From JADKFD01 sp050250665 (GTDB taxonomy: Bacteria; Pseudomonadota; Gammaproteobacteria; Xanthomonadales; SZUA-5), in NCBI GenBank assembly GCA_050250665.1, contig JBFWOF010000069.1, forward strand, positions 1 to 25,956: DNA of 25,956 bases, given 5' to 3'. Positions within the stretch are counted from its first letter, which is position 1. The number at the start of each line of letters is the position of its first letter. A program made the translations under genes and the position numbers. A model generated the notes under the pieces. The model had not been told where the DNA came from. It saw only the letters and a list, made by a program, of their open reading frames with translations, and ran no database searches. Positions 7,034 to 14,457 of the stretch are shown here, piece by piece.

Positions 7034-8227
7034 TCAGCGCGTCAGTTGGCTGAGGTCGGCACTGCTGCAGCTGATGCCCTGGGCGCTCTCGGCCGCCAGT
7101 CGCCACGCCAGCAGCGCGCGATCCGGCTCCGAGCGTGCCTCGGCCAGACGTGCGGCTTCGATCAGGGCGACCGGCCTGGGATTCAGGCTCAGTGACAGCC
7201 GCAGGTACTCCTGGGCCTTGCCGAAGATCTGCTCGATGCGACACCAGCGTGCCAGGGCCAGCAACAGCCCGGGGCTCTGCGGGTACTTCGCCAGCATTTT
7301 CTCGGCGCGCTTGATCCGCGGCGAAGCCTGCTCCACCGGCGCCTGGGCGTACAGATCGGCGAGTTCCTCGGACCATTCCTTGCTCAGCGCGGACTCGATC
7401 GCCACCGCCGCCAGATCGCGGCTGCCCAGGCGCGACTCGGCCTGGATCAGCGCGGCCAGCACCATGCGGTCGCGGCGCTCCTGCTTGCCGAAGCGCTGCC
7501 AGAGGCTGTCCAGCGCATCGCGATCGGGCGCCAGTTCCAGCGCCTGCGCCAGCACCCGACGTTCCAGCAGGGCGAATTCGCGATCGCCGATCTGGCGAGC
7601 TTCGGCCAGCCGTTGCAGCGGCGCCAGTGCCTCCTCGGCACGGCCGCGGGCCAGCAATCCTTCGACCAGTACGCGCAAGACCAGTGGCGGCGCATCGCTC
7701 TCGGCGGCGCGTCCGACTACCGCTTCGAAGGCGCTTTCGTCGCCACGCTCGGCGCGCCAGGCATCCGCCAGCAGCGGCGCAATCTGGCGACCGCGCTCCA
7801 GTTCGGCGGCATTGCGCAGGATCTCGTCGACCAGGCCGGTTTCGCCGCGCCGATGGGCGACTTCAGCGGCGCTCAGCAGCGCGCTCAGCCTTTGCAGTGG
7901 TTCGGTACTGGCGGCCAGCAATGAGCGCTGGGCGTCGTGCAGCTTGCCTTCGAAAGCCAACACCAGACCTTGATCCAGACGGGCCGTGGCCCGGGCCCGC
8001 CGGCGCCAGCCAAAACGCCGCGGCCAGCGCACCACCAGGGTGTAAAGCGCCAGCGCCAACAGCCCCAGCACGAGCGTGGCCACGCCCAGGAACACCACGG
8101 TGGTTTCCACTTCCCAGCCGTGGAAACGCAGATAGACCATGCCGGCATCGCGCCGCAGGTAGAAGCCGACCACCGCGGCCACCAGGGCCAGCGCCAGAAA
8201 GATGCCCAGACGCAGTATCCATCTCAC
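7034..8227 (-). CDS. hemY: HemY, haem-biosynthesis-associated TPR membrane protein
   Basis: A 397-residue proteobacterial HemY (not the protoporphyrinogen oxidase once given the same name). Two N-terminal membrane helices (about residues 5-22 and 42-66) flank the HemY hallmark, a short loop with DAGMVYLRFHGWEVETT. The C-terminal two thirds is a cytoplasmic array of TPR-like helical repeats, for example LDQGLVLAFEGKLHDAQRSLL and AQEYLRLSLSLNPRPVALIE. Members are thought to assist late tetrapyrrole steps at the membrane; biochemical proof is thin. The start is GTG at 8225-8227, three bases after the hemX stop, so translation is probably coupled. The stop is TGA at 7034-7036. Confidence 0.93.
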   Translation of the reverse strand: MRWILRLGIFLALALVAAVVGFYLRRDAGMVYLRFHGWEVETTVVFLGVATLVLGLLALALYTLVVRWPRRFGWRRRARATARLDQGLVLAFEGKLHDAQRSLLAASTEPLQRLSALLSAAEVAHRRGETGLVDEILRNAAELERGRQIAPLLADAWRAERGDESAFEAVVGRAAESDAPPLVLRVLVEGLLARGRAEEALAPLQRLAEARQIGDREFALLERRVLAQALELAPDRDALDSLWQRFGKQERRDRMVLAALIQAESRLGSRDLAAVAIESALSKEWSEELADLYAQAPVEQASPRIKRAEKMLAKYPQSPGLLLALARWCRIEQIFGKAQEYLRLSLSLNPRPVALIEAARLAEARSEPDRALLAWRLAAESAQGISCSSADLSQLTR

Positions 8228-8230
8228 GGC

Positions 8231-9535
8231 TCAGGCGTCCTGCATGTCGGCGTCGTCAGGCACCGCGTCATCCCCCGAGCCGGACTCAGTCCCGGCATCG
8301 GCATCATCAACGTCAGCCGGTTCCGAGTCCGGGTCGAGATTGGCGTCGTCTGTGCTGGCCGGCGCTTCGGCGGGCGTCTGGGGTGATACCCCTGGCACTG
8401 CTACAGCAGGCGCATTCGAAGTGGTGGCGGCCTCCTCGTCAACGGCCGGCACCGCCTGATCCGCCGCCGGGCGCAGATTGACGCCGCGCAGGCGGGCCAG
8501 TTCGCGGCGCGATTCGCCCAGCGTCGGCAGACTGGGCGACAGCGGCGCTGCCAGCAACTCGCCGAGGACAGCGACAGCCTGGGCCACGCCCGCATCGGAG
8601 ACATCGAAGTTGGACTGCAGATCGGAGCGCGCCGCCGCCAGGGCATCGCGGGCTGCCTCGCCCTGGCCCCGTAGCAGTAACAGACGGGCGCGGCTGAAAT
8701 CCAGTTGCAGACGCTCACGCAGCAGCGGACCGCCGCCTGCGCGCTCGCCAGGATCGGTGCGACGTACACGGAAATAATGGTCGAGGGAATTCAAGGCCCG
8801 GTTCCACCAGGCGCTGGAGCCCTCGCCGCCGGCGTCCGCAGCTGCTGGCCTGTCGCGCCCCTTCAAGGGCCAGACACCCGTCTGCGCCGCCAGCCGGTCG
8901 AGTCGGCCCAGAATCACCGGCACATCGGCGACGGCAATGGCGGCCAGGGCATCACGTTCCAGCGCCAGCGTCTGCCGCACCGAGGTGGCGCGAGGATCAC
9001 TGACCTGCGACAGCTGCTCATCGGCCAGTTCGAAACTGGTGCGCGCTCCGGCGACGTCGCCGAACAGGCGCAGGCGCTCTTCGCCCAGACGCAGCAGGAA
9101 ATCGGCTTCTGCCAGGCGCACCGCATCCATGCCCGGCGCTGCGCCGCGCTCCATGCCGGCCAGACCGTCTTCGAGCAATCCCACCCGCTGGGTCAGGCCC
9201 AGGACCTGTTCACGCAGGGCGCGATTGACACCTGCGGCGTCGTCCAGACTGCGCTGCAGGGCGGCGATATTGCTGGCCATCGCCGGCGACAGCGGCGGTG
9301 TCGGTTCGGCCAAGGTCAGCGGCGAGTCTGGCCTGGGGCCAAACCCCGGGGCAAAGCGATACCAGCCGTAACCCAGCGCGGCCAGGATCAGGATCAGCAG
9401 GATCAACCATTTGGCCCCGGCGCCCTTGCTGCGGGCAGCAGGCCGCGGCGCCGCGCTGCTGTCAGGCGACCGCGAAACCGCATCTGTAGATGAGTCGACA
9501 GCTTCGATCATGGTTAAGATTTCGTTTTCAGCCAT
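8231..9535 (-). CDS. hemX: HemX family protein (so-called uroporphyrinogen-III C-methyltransferase)
   Basis: A 434-residue HemX. A variable Ser/Ala/Pro-rich cytosolic N-terminus is followed by one membrane helix (about 43-58, WLILLILILAALGYGW) and a large periplasmic helical region. Family blocks visible include EADFLLRLGEERLRLFGD, ADEQLSQVSDPRATSVRQTLA and WWNRALNSLDHYFRVRR. The acidic C-terminal tail (residues about 390-434, many Asp/Glu) is low complexity and probably disordered. Databases often call HemX a methyltransferase, but the SAM-binding domain is absent, so a scaffold or partner role in haem synthesis is more likely. The ATG at 9533-9535 lacks a good ribosome binding site; a 164-base foldback element lies just upstream and separates the gene from hemD. 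Confidence 0.92.
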   Translation of the reverse strand: MAENEILTMIEAVDSSTDAVSRSPDSSAAPRPAARSKGAGAKWLILLILILAALGYGWYRFAPGFGPRPDSPLTLAEPTPPLSPAMASNIAALQRSLDDAAGVNRALREQVLGLTQRVGLLEDGLAGMERGAAPGMDAVRLAEADFLLRLGEERLRLFGDVAGARTSFELADEQLSQVSDPRATSVRQTLALERDALAAIAVADVPVILGRLDRLAAQTGVWPLKGRDRPAAADAGGEGSSAWWNRALNSLDHYFRVRRTDPGERAGGGPLLRERLQLDFSRARLLLLRGQGEAARDALAAARSDLQSNFDVSDAGVAQAVAVLGELLAAPLSPSLPTLGESRRELARLRGVNLRPAADQAVPAVDEEAATTSNAPAVAVPGVSPQTPAEAPASTDDANLDPDSEPADVDDADAGTESGSGDDAVPDDADMQDA

Positions 9536-9563
9536 GGTAGCCGATCGTTACCATGGACGCACT

Positions 9564-9727
9564 CTAGTGTGGTGTCCCACAAATACCTTGAATTATTTCC
9601 GCGTCTTTCGTCCCAATGCTGCGTTGTTCGTCGGCGCCATAGCGCTGCTATGACTTCTCCTCGCGCCTTGCCTTGGGCCGAAATCCATCGGAAATTTCTT
9701 CAACTTGTTTATGGGACACCACACTAG
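9564..9727. mobile_element. MITE-like foldback element between hemD and hemX
   Basis: The ends are 20-base terminal inverted repeats with one mismatch: CTAGTGTGGTGTCCCACAAA at 9564-9583 and the complement of CTAGTGTGGTGTCCCATAAA at 9708-9727. Complementarity continues inwards (TTGAA..A.TTTCCG, then TTTCG.CCCAA.GC) and closes on a perfect central hairpin CATAGC-GCT-GCTATG at 9638-9652, so the whole 164 bases form one long imperfect palindrome. There is no coding capacity. Both ends read CTAG, fitting a duplicated 4-base CTAG target as made by some IS families; because CTAG is itself palindromic this cannot be separated from the repeat. The right end contains the hemD stop codon. A non-autonomous element moved by a transposase elsewhere in the genome is the best reading (inference). 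Confidence 0.75.
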
Positions 9728-10488
9728 CGCTTCGGGTCTGGGTTCGTACTTTTCTGCAAGGCTTGGATCAGAGCCTGGCTGCTGGCGCCCGCTGCCACTT
9801 CAACCCGGATGTAGCCGCGCCCGCGCGCCAGCTCGGCGATGCGCTCGCTGGCGACGATCAGCGGTCGCGAGCGCAGCGTGTCCAGGCCGGCGCGCCTCAG
9901 AACCCGGTCGAGTTCGGCCAGCAGGGCGCCGCTGGTGGCGGTCAGGACCAGATGTTCGGGTGCGCGCTGCAACTGTTGCAGTACGCGCGCAGGTGGCCGC
10001 AACGGCACCCGGCGGTAGATGTAGATGAATCTGACCTCCGCGCCCCGTGCAGTGAGCGCTGTCGCCAGCCGGTCGCGACCGCCGGGCGCTGCCCACAGGG
10101 CGATGCGCTGGCCTTGTACCGATTGCAGCGAGGGCAGGCCGAGCAGACCGTCGCTGTCTTCGGCGCCGGCGGGCGCCATTTCGCAGGGGAATCCACGCTC
10201 GCGCAATGCCGCGGCGGTGGCCGATCCGACCGCCAGTCGCAGCCCCGCGGCGCTCACCGCCGATGTGGCGCGGGCGCAGGCCGCGGCCACCGCGGCGCGA
10301 CTGACGAAGATCTGGATGGCCGCACCGGTGGCCCAGGCGAGATCGGCGTCCAGCGATCTGGACGGCGCGGCCGCGCGGGTGAACTGCAGGGGCGCCCGCA
10401 GCACCTCGAATCCCGCCGCGCGCAGCTCCGCCGCGGCCAGTCGGGATTCGCGACGTGGCCGGGTCAGCAGGATCAGTGCCCGGTTCAT
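9724..10488 (-). CDS. hemD: Uroporphyrinogen-III synthase
   Basis: A 254-residue cytosolic enzyme that cyclises hydroxymethylbilane to uroporphyrinogen III, inverting ring D. HemD sequences are weakly conserved, but the expected pattern is present: ILLTRPRRESRLAAAELRAAGFEV at the N-terminus, FVSRAAVAAA, a VGSATAAALRERGF block, GLLGLPSLQSVQGQRIALW in the middle, YIYRRVPL before the crossover and LTATSGALLAEL in the second domain. The ATG (10486-10488) lies 3 bases after the dnaE stop, so the two are probably co-translated. hemC, often the upstream neighbour in gammaproteobacteria, is not here. The TAG stop at 9724-9726 lies within the terminal repeat of the adjacent foldback element. Confidence 0.93.
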   Translation of the reverse strand: MNRALILLTRPRRESRLAAAELRAAGFEVLRAPLQFTRAAAPSRSLDADLAWATGAAIQIFVSRAAVAAACARATSAVSAAGLRLAVGSATAAALRERGFPCEMAPAGAEDSDGLLGLPSLQSVQGQRIALWAAPGGRDRLATALTARGAEVRFIYIYRRVPLRPPARVLQQLQRAPEHLVLTATSGALLAELDRVLRRAGLDTLRSRPLIVASERIAELARGRGYIRVEVAAGASSQALIQALQKSTNPDPKR

Positions 10489-10491
10489 GGC

Positions 10492-13400
10492 TCAGGCTGC
10501 CGCGCTCTCGTTCAGGCGTCGGCCGAATACCAGCTCCGCCACCTCCACGCCTGGTATCTGCAGCAGCATCGAGGGCAAAGCCGGATCGGCGCGCACGCGC
10601 CAGCTGTCGGCCAGTTCCAGTTCCACGCTGGCCGGGCCGCGCTGGTAGCGCAGACGCACCGGCGTGCCGCCGCCCTTCCAGGCGCTGAGCACGCGCTTGA
10701 GGTCGGCGGCAAAGTCGGCGGCCGGATTGCGTACCCGCAGATTGAGCCCGCGCACATGGTGCTGGCAGGCCTCAACCAGCGGCCAGGCGCGACGTACGCG
10801 CAGCTGCGGGCCGCCGTTGAAATCATCCCAACTGGCGCTGCCCTCGACGACAATGATCTCGCCGGCCTGGATCAGCCCGCCGAATTCGGCATAGGCCTCG
10901 GTGAAGAAAGCGGTTTCCAGGCGGCCACTGGCATCCTGCAACTGGGCAAAGGCGATGTTGTCGCCGCGTTTGCGGATCGGGCCGATCTGGCCGGCCAGCG
11001 TCAGATTCAGCTCCTGCCCGCGGGCACGGCGCCCCTGCGGCACCCGCGCGCCAGCCTCACCCAGCGAACAGCTGACGATCTCGCGCAGCCACGGTGCCAG
11101 CGCATCGACCGGGTGGCCGGACAGATACCAGCCCAGAACCGCATATTCGGCCTTGAGCTTGTCGATCAGCGCCAGCTCCGGGAGCTTGGGCATGGGCGGC
11201 GGCGGCGCTGCGACCTGACTGCCGATGCCGAACAGGTCGACCTGACCGGCGGCGCCGTCGCGGCTGCGCTGATCGGCGGCCTTGAGGGCATCGGGCAGGG
11301 CCGCCAGCAGACTGGCCCGATTGGCACCAAAGACATCCATGGCGCCGGCCGAGACCAGCGCCTCCAGCACCCGTTTGTTGAGTCGCGATAGATCGACGCG
11401 CTGGGCAAAATCGTAGAGATCGCGGTAGGGCCCGCCGCGCTGACGCTCGCGGACGATGGCCTCGGTCGCCGGGCCGCCGACGCCCTTGATCGCGCCCAGA
11501 CCGTAGCGGATGGTCAGCGCATCGGTGGCGCGGAAGGCGTACATCGAGTGGTTGATGCACGGCGGCAGCACGCTGATACCGCGGTTGCGGGCATCCTCGA
11601 GAAAGTCCACCACCGATTCGGTCTTGTCCATGTCCGCGGACAGGGTGGCGGCGGTGAATTCGGCCGGGTAATGGGCCTTGAGATAGGCGGTCTGGTAGGC
11701 CACCAGCGCGTAGGCTGCAGCGTGTGACTTGTTGAAGCCGTAGCCGGCGAATTTCTCCATCAGATCGAAGATGGCATCGGCCTTGGCCTGATCGACTCCA
11801 TCCTTGGCCGCACCCTCGCGGAAGATGCCGCGATGCTTGACCATCTCTTCGGGCTTCTTCTTGCCCATGGCCCGGCGCAGCAGATCGGCGCCGCCAAGCG
11901 AATAACCGCCGACGATCTGCGCCATCTGCATGACCTGCTCCTGATAGACCATGATGCCGTAGGTCTCTTTCAGGATCGGCTCGACCCGCGGATCGGGATA
12001 GGCGATCTCCTCGCGGCCATGCTTGCGCGCGCAGAAGCTCGGGATCAGCTCCATCGGGCCTGGTCGGTAGAGCGAGACCAGCGCGATCAGGTCTTCGAAA
12101 CGGTCGGGCTTGGCGTCCTTGAGCAAACGCTGCATGCCGGCCGATTCGAACTGGAACACGGCCACGGTATCGCCGCGCGCGAACAGCTGATAGCTGGCGG
12201 CGTCGTCCAGCGGCAGCAAATCGATATCGAGCGCCGGCTTGCCTTCGGCGGCACGGCGTTCATTGATGGCCGCCGCCGCCCATTGAATGATGGTCAGGGT
12301 GCGCAAACCGAGAAAGTCGAACTTGACCAGGCCGATGGCCTCGACATCGTCCTTGTCGAACTGCGTGACCGGCAGGTCGACCGCGGCGTCGGCCTTGGCT
12401 TCCACATACAGCGCCGTGAAATCGGTCAATGGCGTGGGCGCAATGACCACACCGCCAGCATGCTTGCCGGCATTGCGTGACAGGCCTTCCAGGCTTAGCG
12501 CCAGTTCCAGCACCGGGCGGGCTTCGTCGTCGACGTTTTCGAAGCGCGCCTTCAGCTCCGAGGAAATGCGGTCGGGCTCCTTCTGCGATTTGGCCGACAG
12601 GCCGAGCGCGTCTTCCAGGGTCAGGTCCAGCGGCCGCGCCGGAATCAGTTTGGCAATGCCATCGACCGCGGGGTAAGGCAATCCGAGCACGCGGCCGCAA
12701 TCGCGCACGCAGGCTTTGGCCGCCATCGAGCCGTAGGTGATGATCTGCGCGACCTTGTCGGCGCCATAGCGCTCGCGCACGTAGCGGATCACCTCGTCGC
12801 GACGCTCCATGCAGAAATCGATGTCGAAATCGGGCATGGACACGCGTTCGGGGTTCAGAAAACGCTCGAACAGCAGGTCATAACGCAGCGGATCGAGGTC
12901 GGTGATACCGAGTGCATAAGCCACCAGCGAGCCGGCGCCGGAGCCACGTCCCGGTCCCACCGGAATCCCGTTGCGCTTGGCCCAGCCGATGAAGTCGGCC
13001 ACGATCAGGAAGTAGCCCGGGAAGCCCATCTGGTCGATGACCCCGGCTTCCAGATCGAGCCGGTCCAGGTAGTCCTGTCGCGGCCGGGCCAGGGCCTTGG
13101 CCGCTTCCAGTTTGGCCAGCCGCAGCTCCAGGCCTTCGTGGGCTTCGCGGGTCAGGCGGGCGCCCGCGGTTTCGCCTTCGCGGGTGGGCACTTCGGGCAG
13201 GTAATAGGTACCGGTCTTCAGCGTCAGCGTCAGTCGGCGTGCCAGATCGACCGTGTTTTCCAGGGCCTCGGGCATGTCGGCGAACAGCAGGGCCATTTCC
13301 GCGGGCGACTTCAGGTATTGCTCGGGGCTGTAGTTGCGCGGCCGCCTTGAGTCATTGAGGGTGTAGCCGTTGGCGATGGCGACACGGGCCTCGTGCGCGT

Positions 13401-14019
13401 CGAAATCCTCGCGATCGATGAAACGCACATCATTGCTGGCGATGGCCGGACAGCCCACGGCGGCGGCCAGTTCGGCCGTGGCCAGGGTCAGTTCGTCCTC
13501 GTTGCTGCGGCCACAGCGCGAGAGCTCCAGGTAATAGGCATCGGGAAACAGTCGCATCCAGCGGCGCAGTTGCAGCGCGGCGGTGTCGGCGCGCCCGGCC
13601 AGCAGCAAGCGGCCGATGTCGCCATTCATGCCCCCGGACAGTGCCACCAGGCCTTCCGTGTGGCCATTGATCCAGTCGCGCTGGATCACCGGGCGATCCA
13701 GCTGTCGGCCTTCGGCATAGGCGCGGCTCAGCAGGATGCAGAGATTGCGATAACCGGCCCGGTTCTCGCACAGCAGCGTCAGCCGGGTCGGATCCTCGTC
13801 TTCCTGTACCCAGACATCGGCACCGGCAATCGGCTGCAGACCCGCCGCCTCGGCCTTCTTGAAGAACTTCAGCAGCGCAAAGACATTGCTGTCGTCGGTC
13901 AGCGCGAGCGCCGGCATGCCGCGCTTGACGCAGGCTTTGACCAGTTCGTCGATGCGAACGGTCGAGTCGGTCAGCGAATATTCGCTGTGCAGTCGCAGAT
14001 GGACGAATCGGGCGGACAT
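10492..14019 (-). CDS. dnaE: DNA polymerase III, alpha subunit
   Basis: A 1175-residue replicative polymerase catalytic subunit. In order: N-terminal PHP domain opening with FVHLRLHSEYSLTDS, the palm with catalytic aspartates in MPDFDIDF (D397, D399) and KFDFLGLRT (D568), fingers including YQEQVMQMAQIVGGYSLGGADLLRRAMGKK, the helix-hairpin-helix region (IKGVGGPATEAIV), and the C-terminal OB fold (LAGQIGPIRKRGDNIAFAQLQD). The three aspartates correspond to E. coli D401, D403 and D555, and the length matches the family. I chose the ATG at 14017-14019 because the protein then begins like other DnaE proteins (MSARFVHLR); the in-frame extension to 14154 adds 45 unrelated residues. No strong ribosome binding site is visible. 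hemD follows after 3 bases. Confidence 0.97.
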   Translation of the reverse strand: MSARFVHLRLHSEYSLTDSTVRIDELVKACVKRGMPALALTDDSNVFALLKFFKKAEAAGLQPIAGADVWVQEDEDPTRLTLLCENRAGYRNLCILLSRAYAEGRQLDRPVIQRDWINGHTEGLVALSGGMNGDIGRLLLAGRADTAALQLRRWMRLFPDAYYLELSRCGRSNEDELTLATAELAAAVGCPAIASNDVRFIDREDFDAHEARVAIANGYTLNDSRRPRNYSPEQYLKSPAEMALLFADMPEALENTVDLARRLTLTLKTGTYYLPEVPTREGETAGARLTREAHEGLELRLAKLEAAKALARPRQDYLDRLDLEAGVIDQMGFPGYFLIVADFIGWAKRNGIPVGPGRGSGAGSLVAYALGITDLDPLRYDLLFERFLNPERVSMPDFDIDFCMERRDEVIRYVRERYGADKVAQIITYGSMAAKACVRDCGRVLGLPYPAVDGIAKLIPARPLDLTLEDALGLSAKSQKEPDRISSELKARFENVDDEARPVLELALSLEGLSRNAGKHAGGVVIAPTPLTDFTALYVEAKADAAVDLPVTQFDKDDVEAIGLVKFDFLGLRTLTIIQWAAAAINERRAAEGKPALDIDLLPLDDAASYQLFARGDTVAVFQFESAGMQRLLKDAKPDRFEDLIALVSLYRPGPMELIPSFCARKHGREEIAYPDPRVEPILKETYGIMVYQEQVMQMAQIVGGYSLGGADLLRRAMGKKKPEEMVKHRGIFREGAAKDGVDQAKADAIFDLMEKFAGYGFNKSHAAAYALVAYQTAYLKAHYPAEFTAATLSADMDKTESVVDFLEDARNRGISVLPPCINHSMYAFRATDALTIRYGLGAIKGVGGPATEAIVRERQRGGPYRDLYDFAQRVDLSRLNKRVLEALVSAGAMDVFGANRASLLAALPDALKAADQRSRDGAAGQVDLFGIGSQVAAPPPPMPKLPELALIDKLKAEYAVLGWYLSGHPVDALAPWLREIVSCSLGEAGARVPQGRRARGQELNLTLAGQIGPIRKRGDNIAFAQLQDASGRLETAFFTEAYAEFGGLIQAGEIIVVEGSASWDDFNGGPQLRVRRAWPLVEACQHHVRGLNLRVRNPAADFAADLKRVLSAWKGGGTPVRLRYQRGPASVELELADSWRVRADPALPSMLLQIPGVEVAELVFGRRLNESAAA

Positions 14020-14457
14020 CCGCTGCTGGGTGGCTGAAGAGCATTCCAGTATAGGTGAGCCGAGCGCCCGAGGCGGGATCGAAGCATGCCGGCAGCGGTG
14101 GCTGGGCCTGCCGTGCGGATTTCCCTGGCGCAGGGCTTGGGCGGAGTCACCCACCCAGACCTGCGCAACCCTTGTCCCCTGCTCCCGCGGAATCGCGTTT
14201 ACCCAAGTTGCGCTTCGGACAGATGCGGTCTACGGTACGGTCGGCCCGTTACTTCGGTGAAACGGCCTGTTTTGCGATGACGATGGTGCGCTGCGCGGAT
14301 CGTGCAAATTCGTCGTTGCGTCAGACCGTGGATCTGACCGGGGTGGCCAGAACGTAGACCAACAGTTGTAGTTGGATCCGGGGATACACAGGCGTAGTCA
14401 AGAATCGTCGTCCCGGGGCCATACAGACGTTCCCATGACCCAGTTGAGGAAAATTCC
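14020..14457. other. Divergent intergenic region, dnaE / adhesin
   Basis: 438 bases between two divergently read start codons. It must hold promoters for dnaE (minus) and the adhesin (plus), but I see no convincing -35/-10 pair for either. The segment 14169-14185 (CCCTTGTCCCCTGCTCCC) resembles, in complement, the G-rich tract after recG. A weak inverted pair GGCCCGTT / AACGGCC lies near 14240-14270. Short open frames here have no support. Confidence 0.5.

Noticed and set aside
8231..8420. Acidic low-complexity HemX tail suspected of being a frameshifted end
   Set aside because: The frame is continuous, the stop lies 3 bases before hemY, and disordered acidic tails are common in HemX.
9673..11391. 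A 572-codon plus-strand frame antisense to hemD and dnaE
   Set aside because: Shadow frame of two well-supported genes; no start signal, compositional bias to Gln/Arg/Gly, and it runs through the foldback element.
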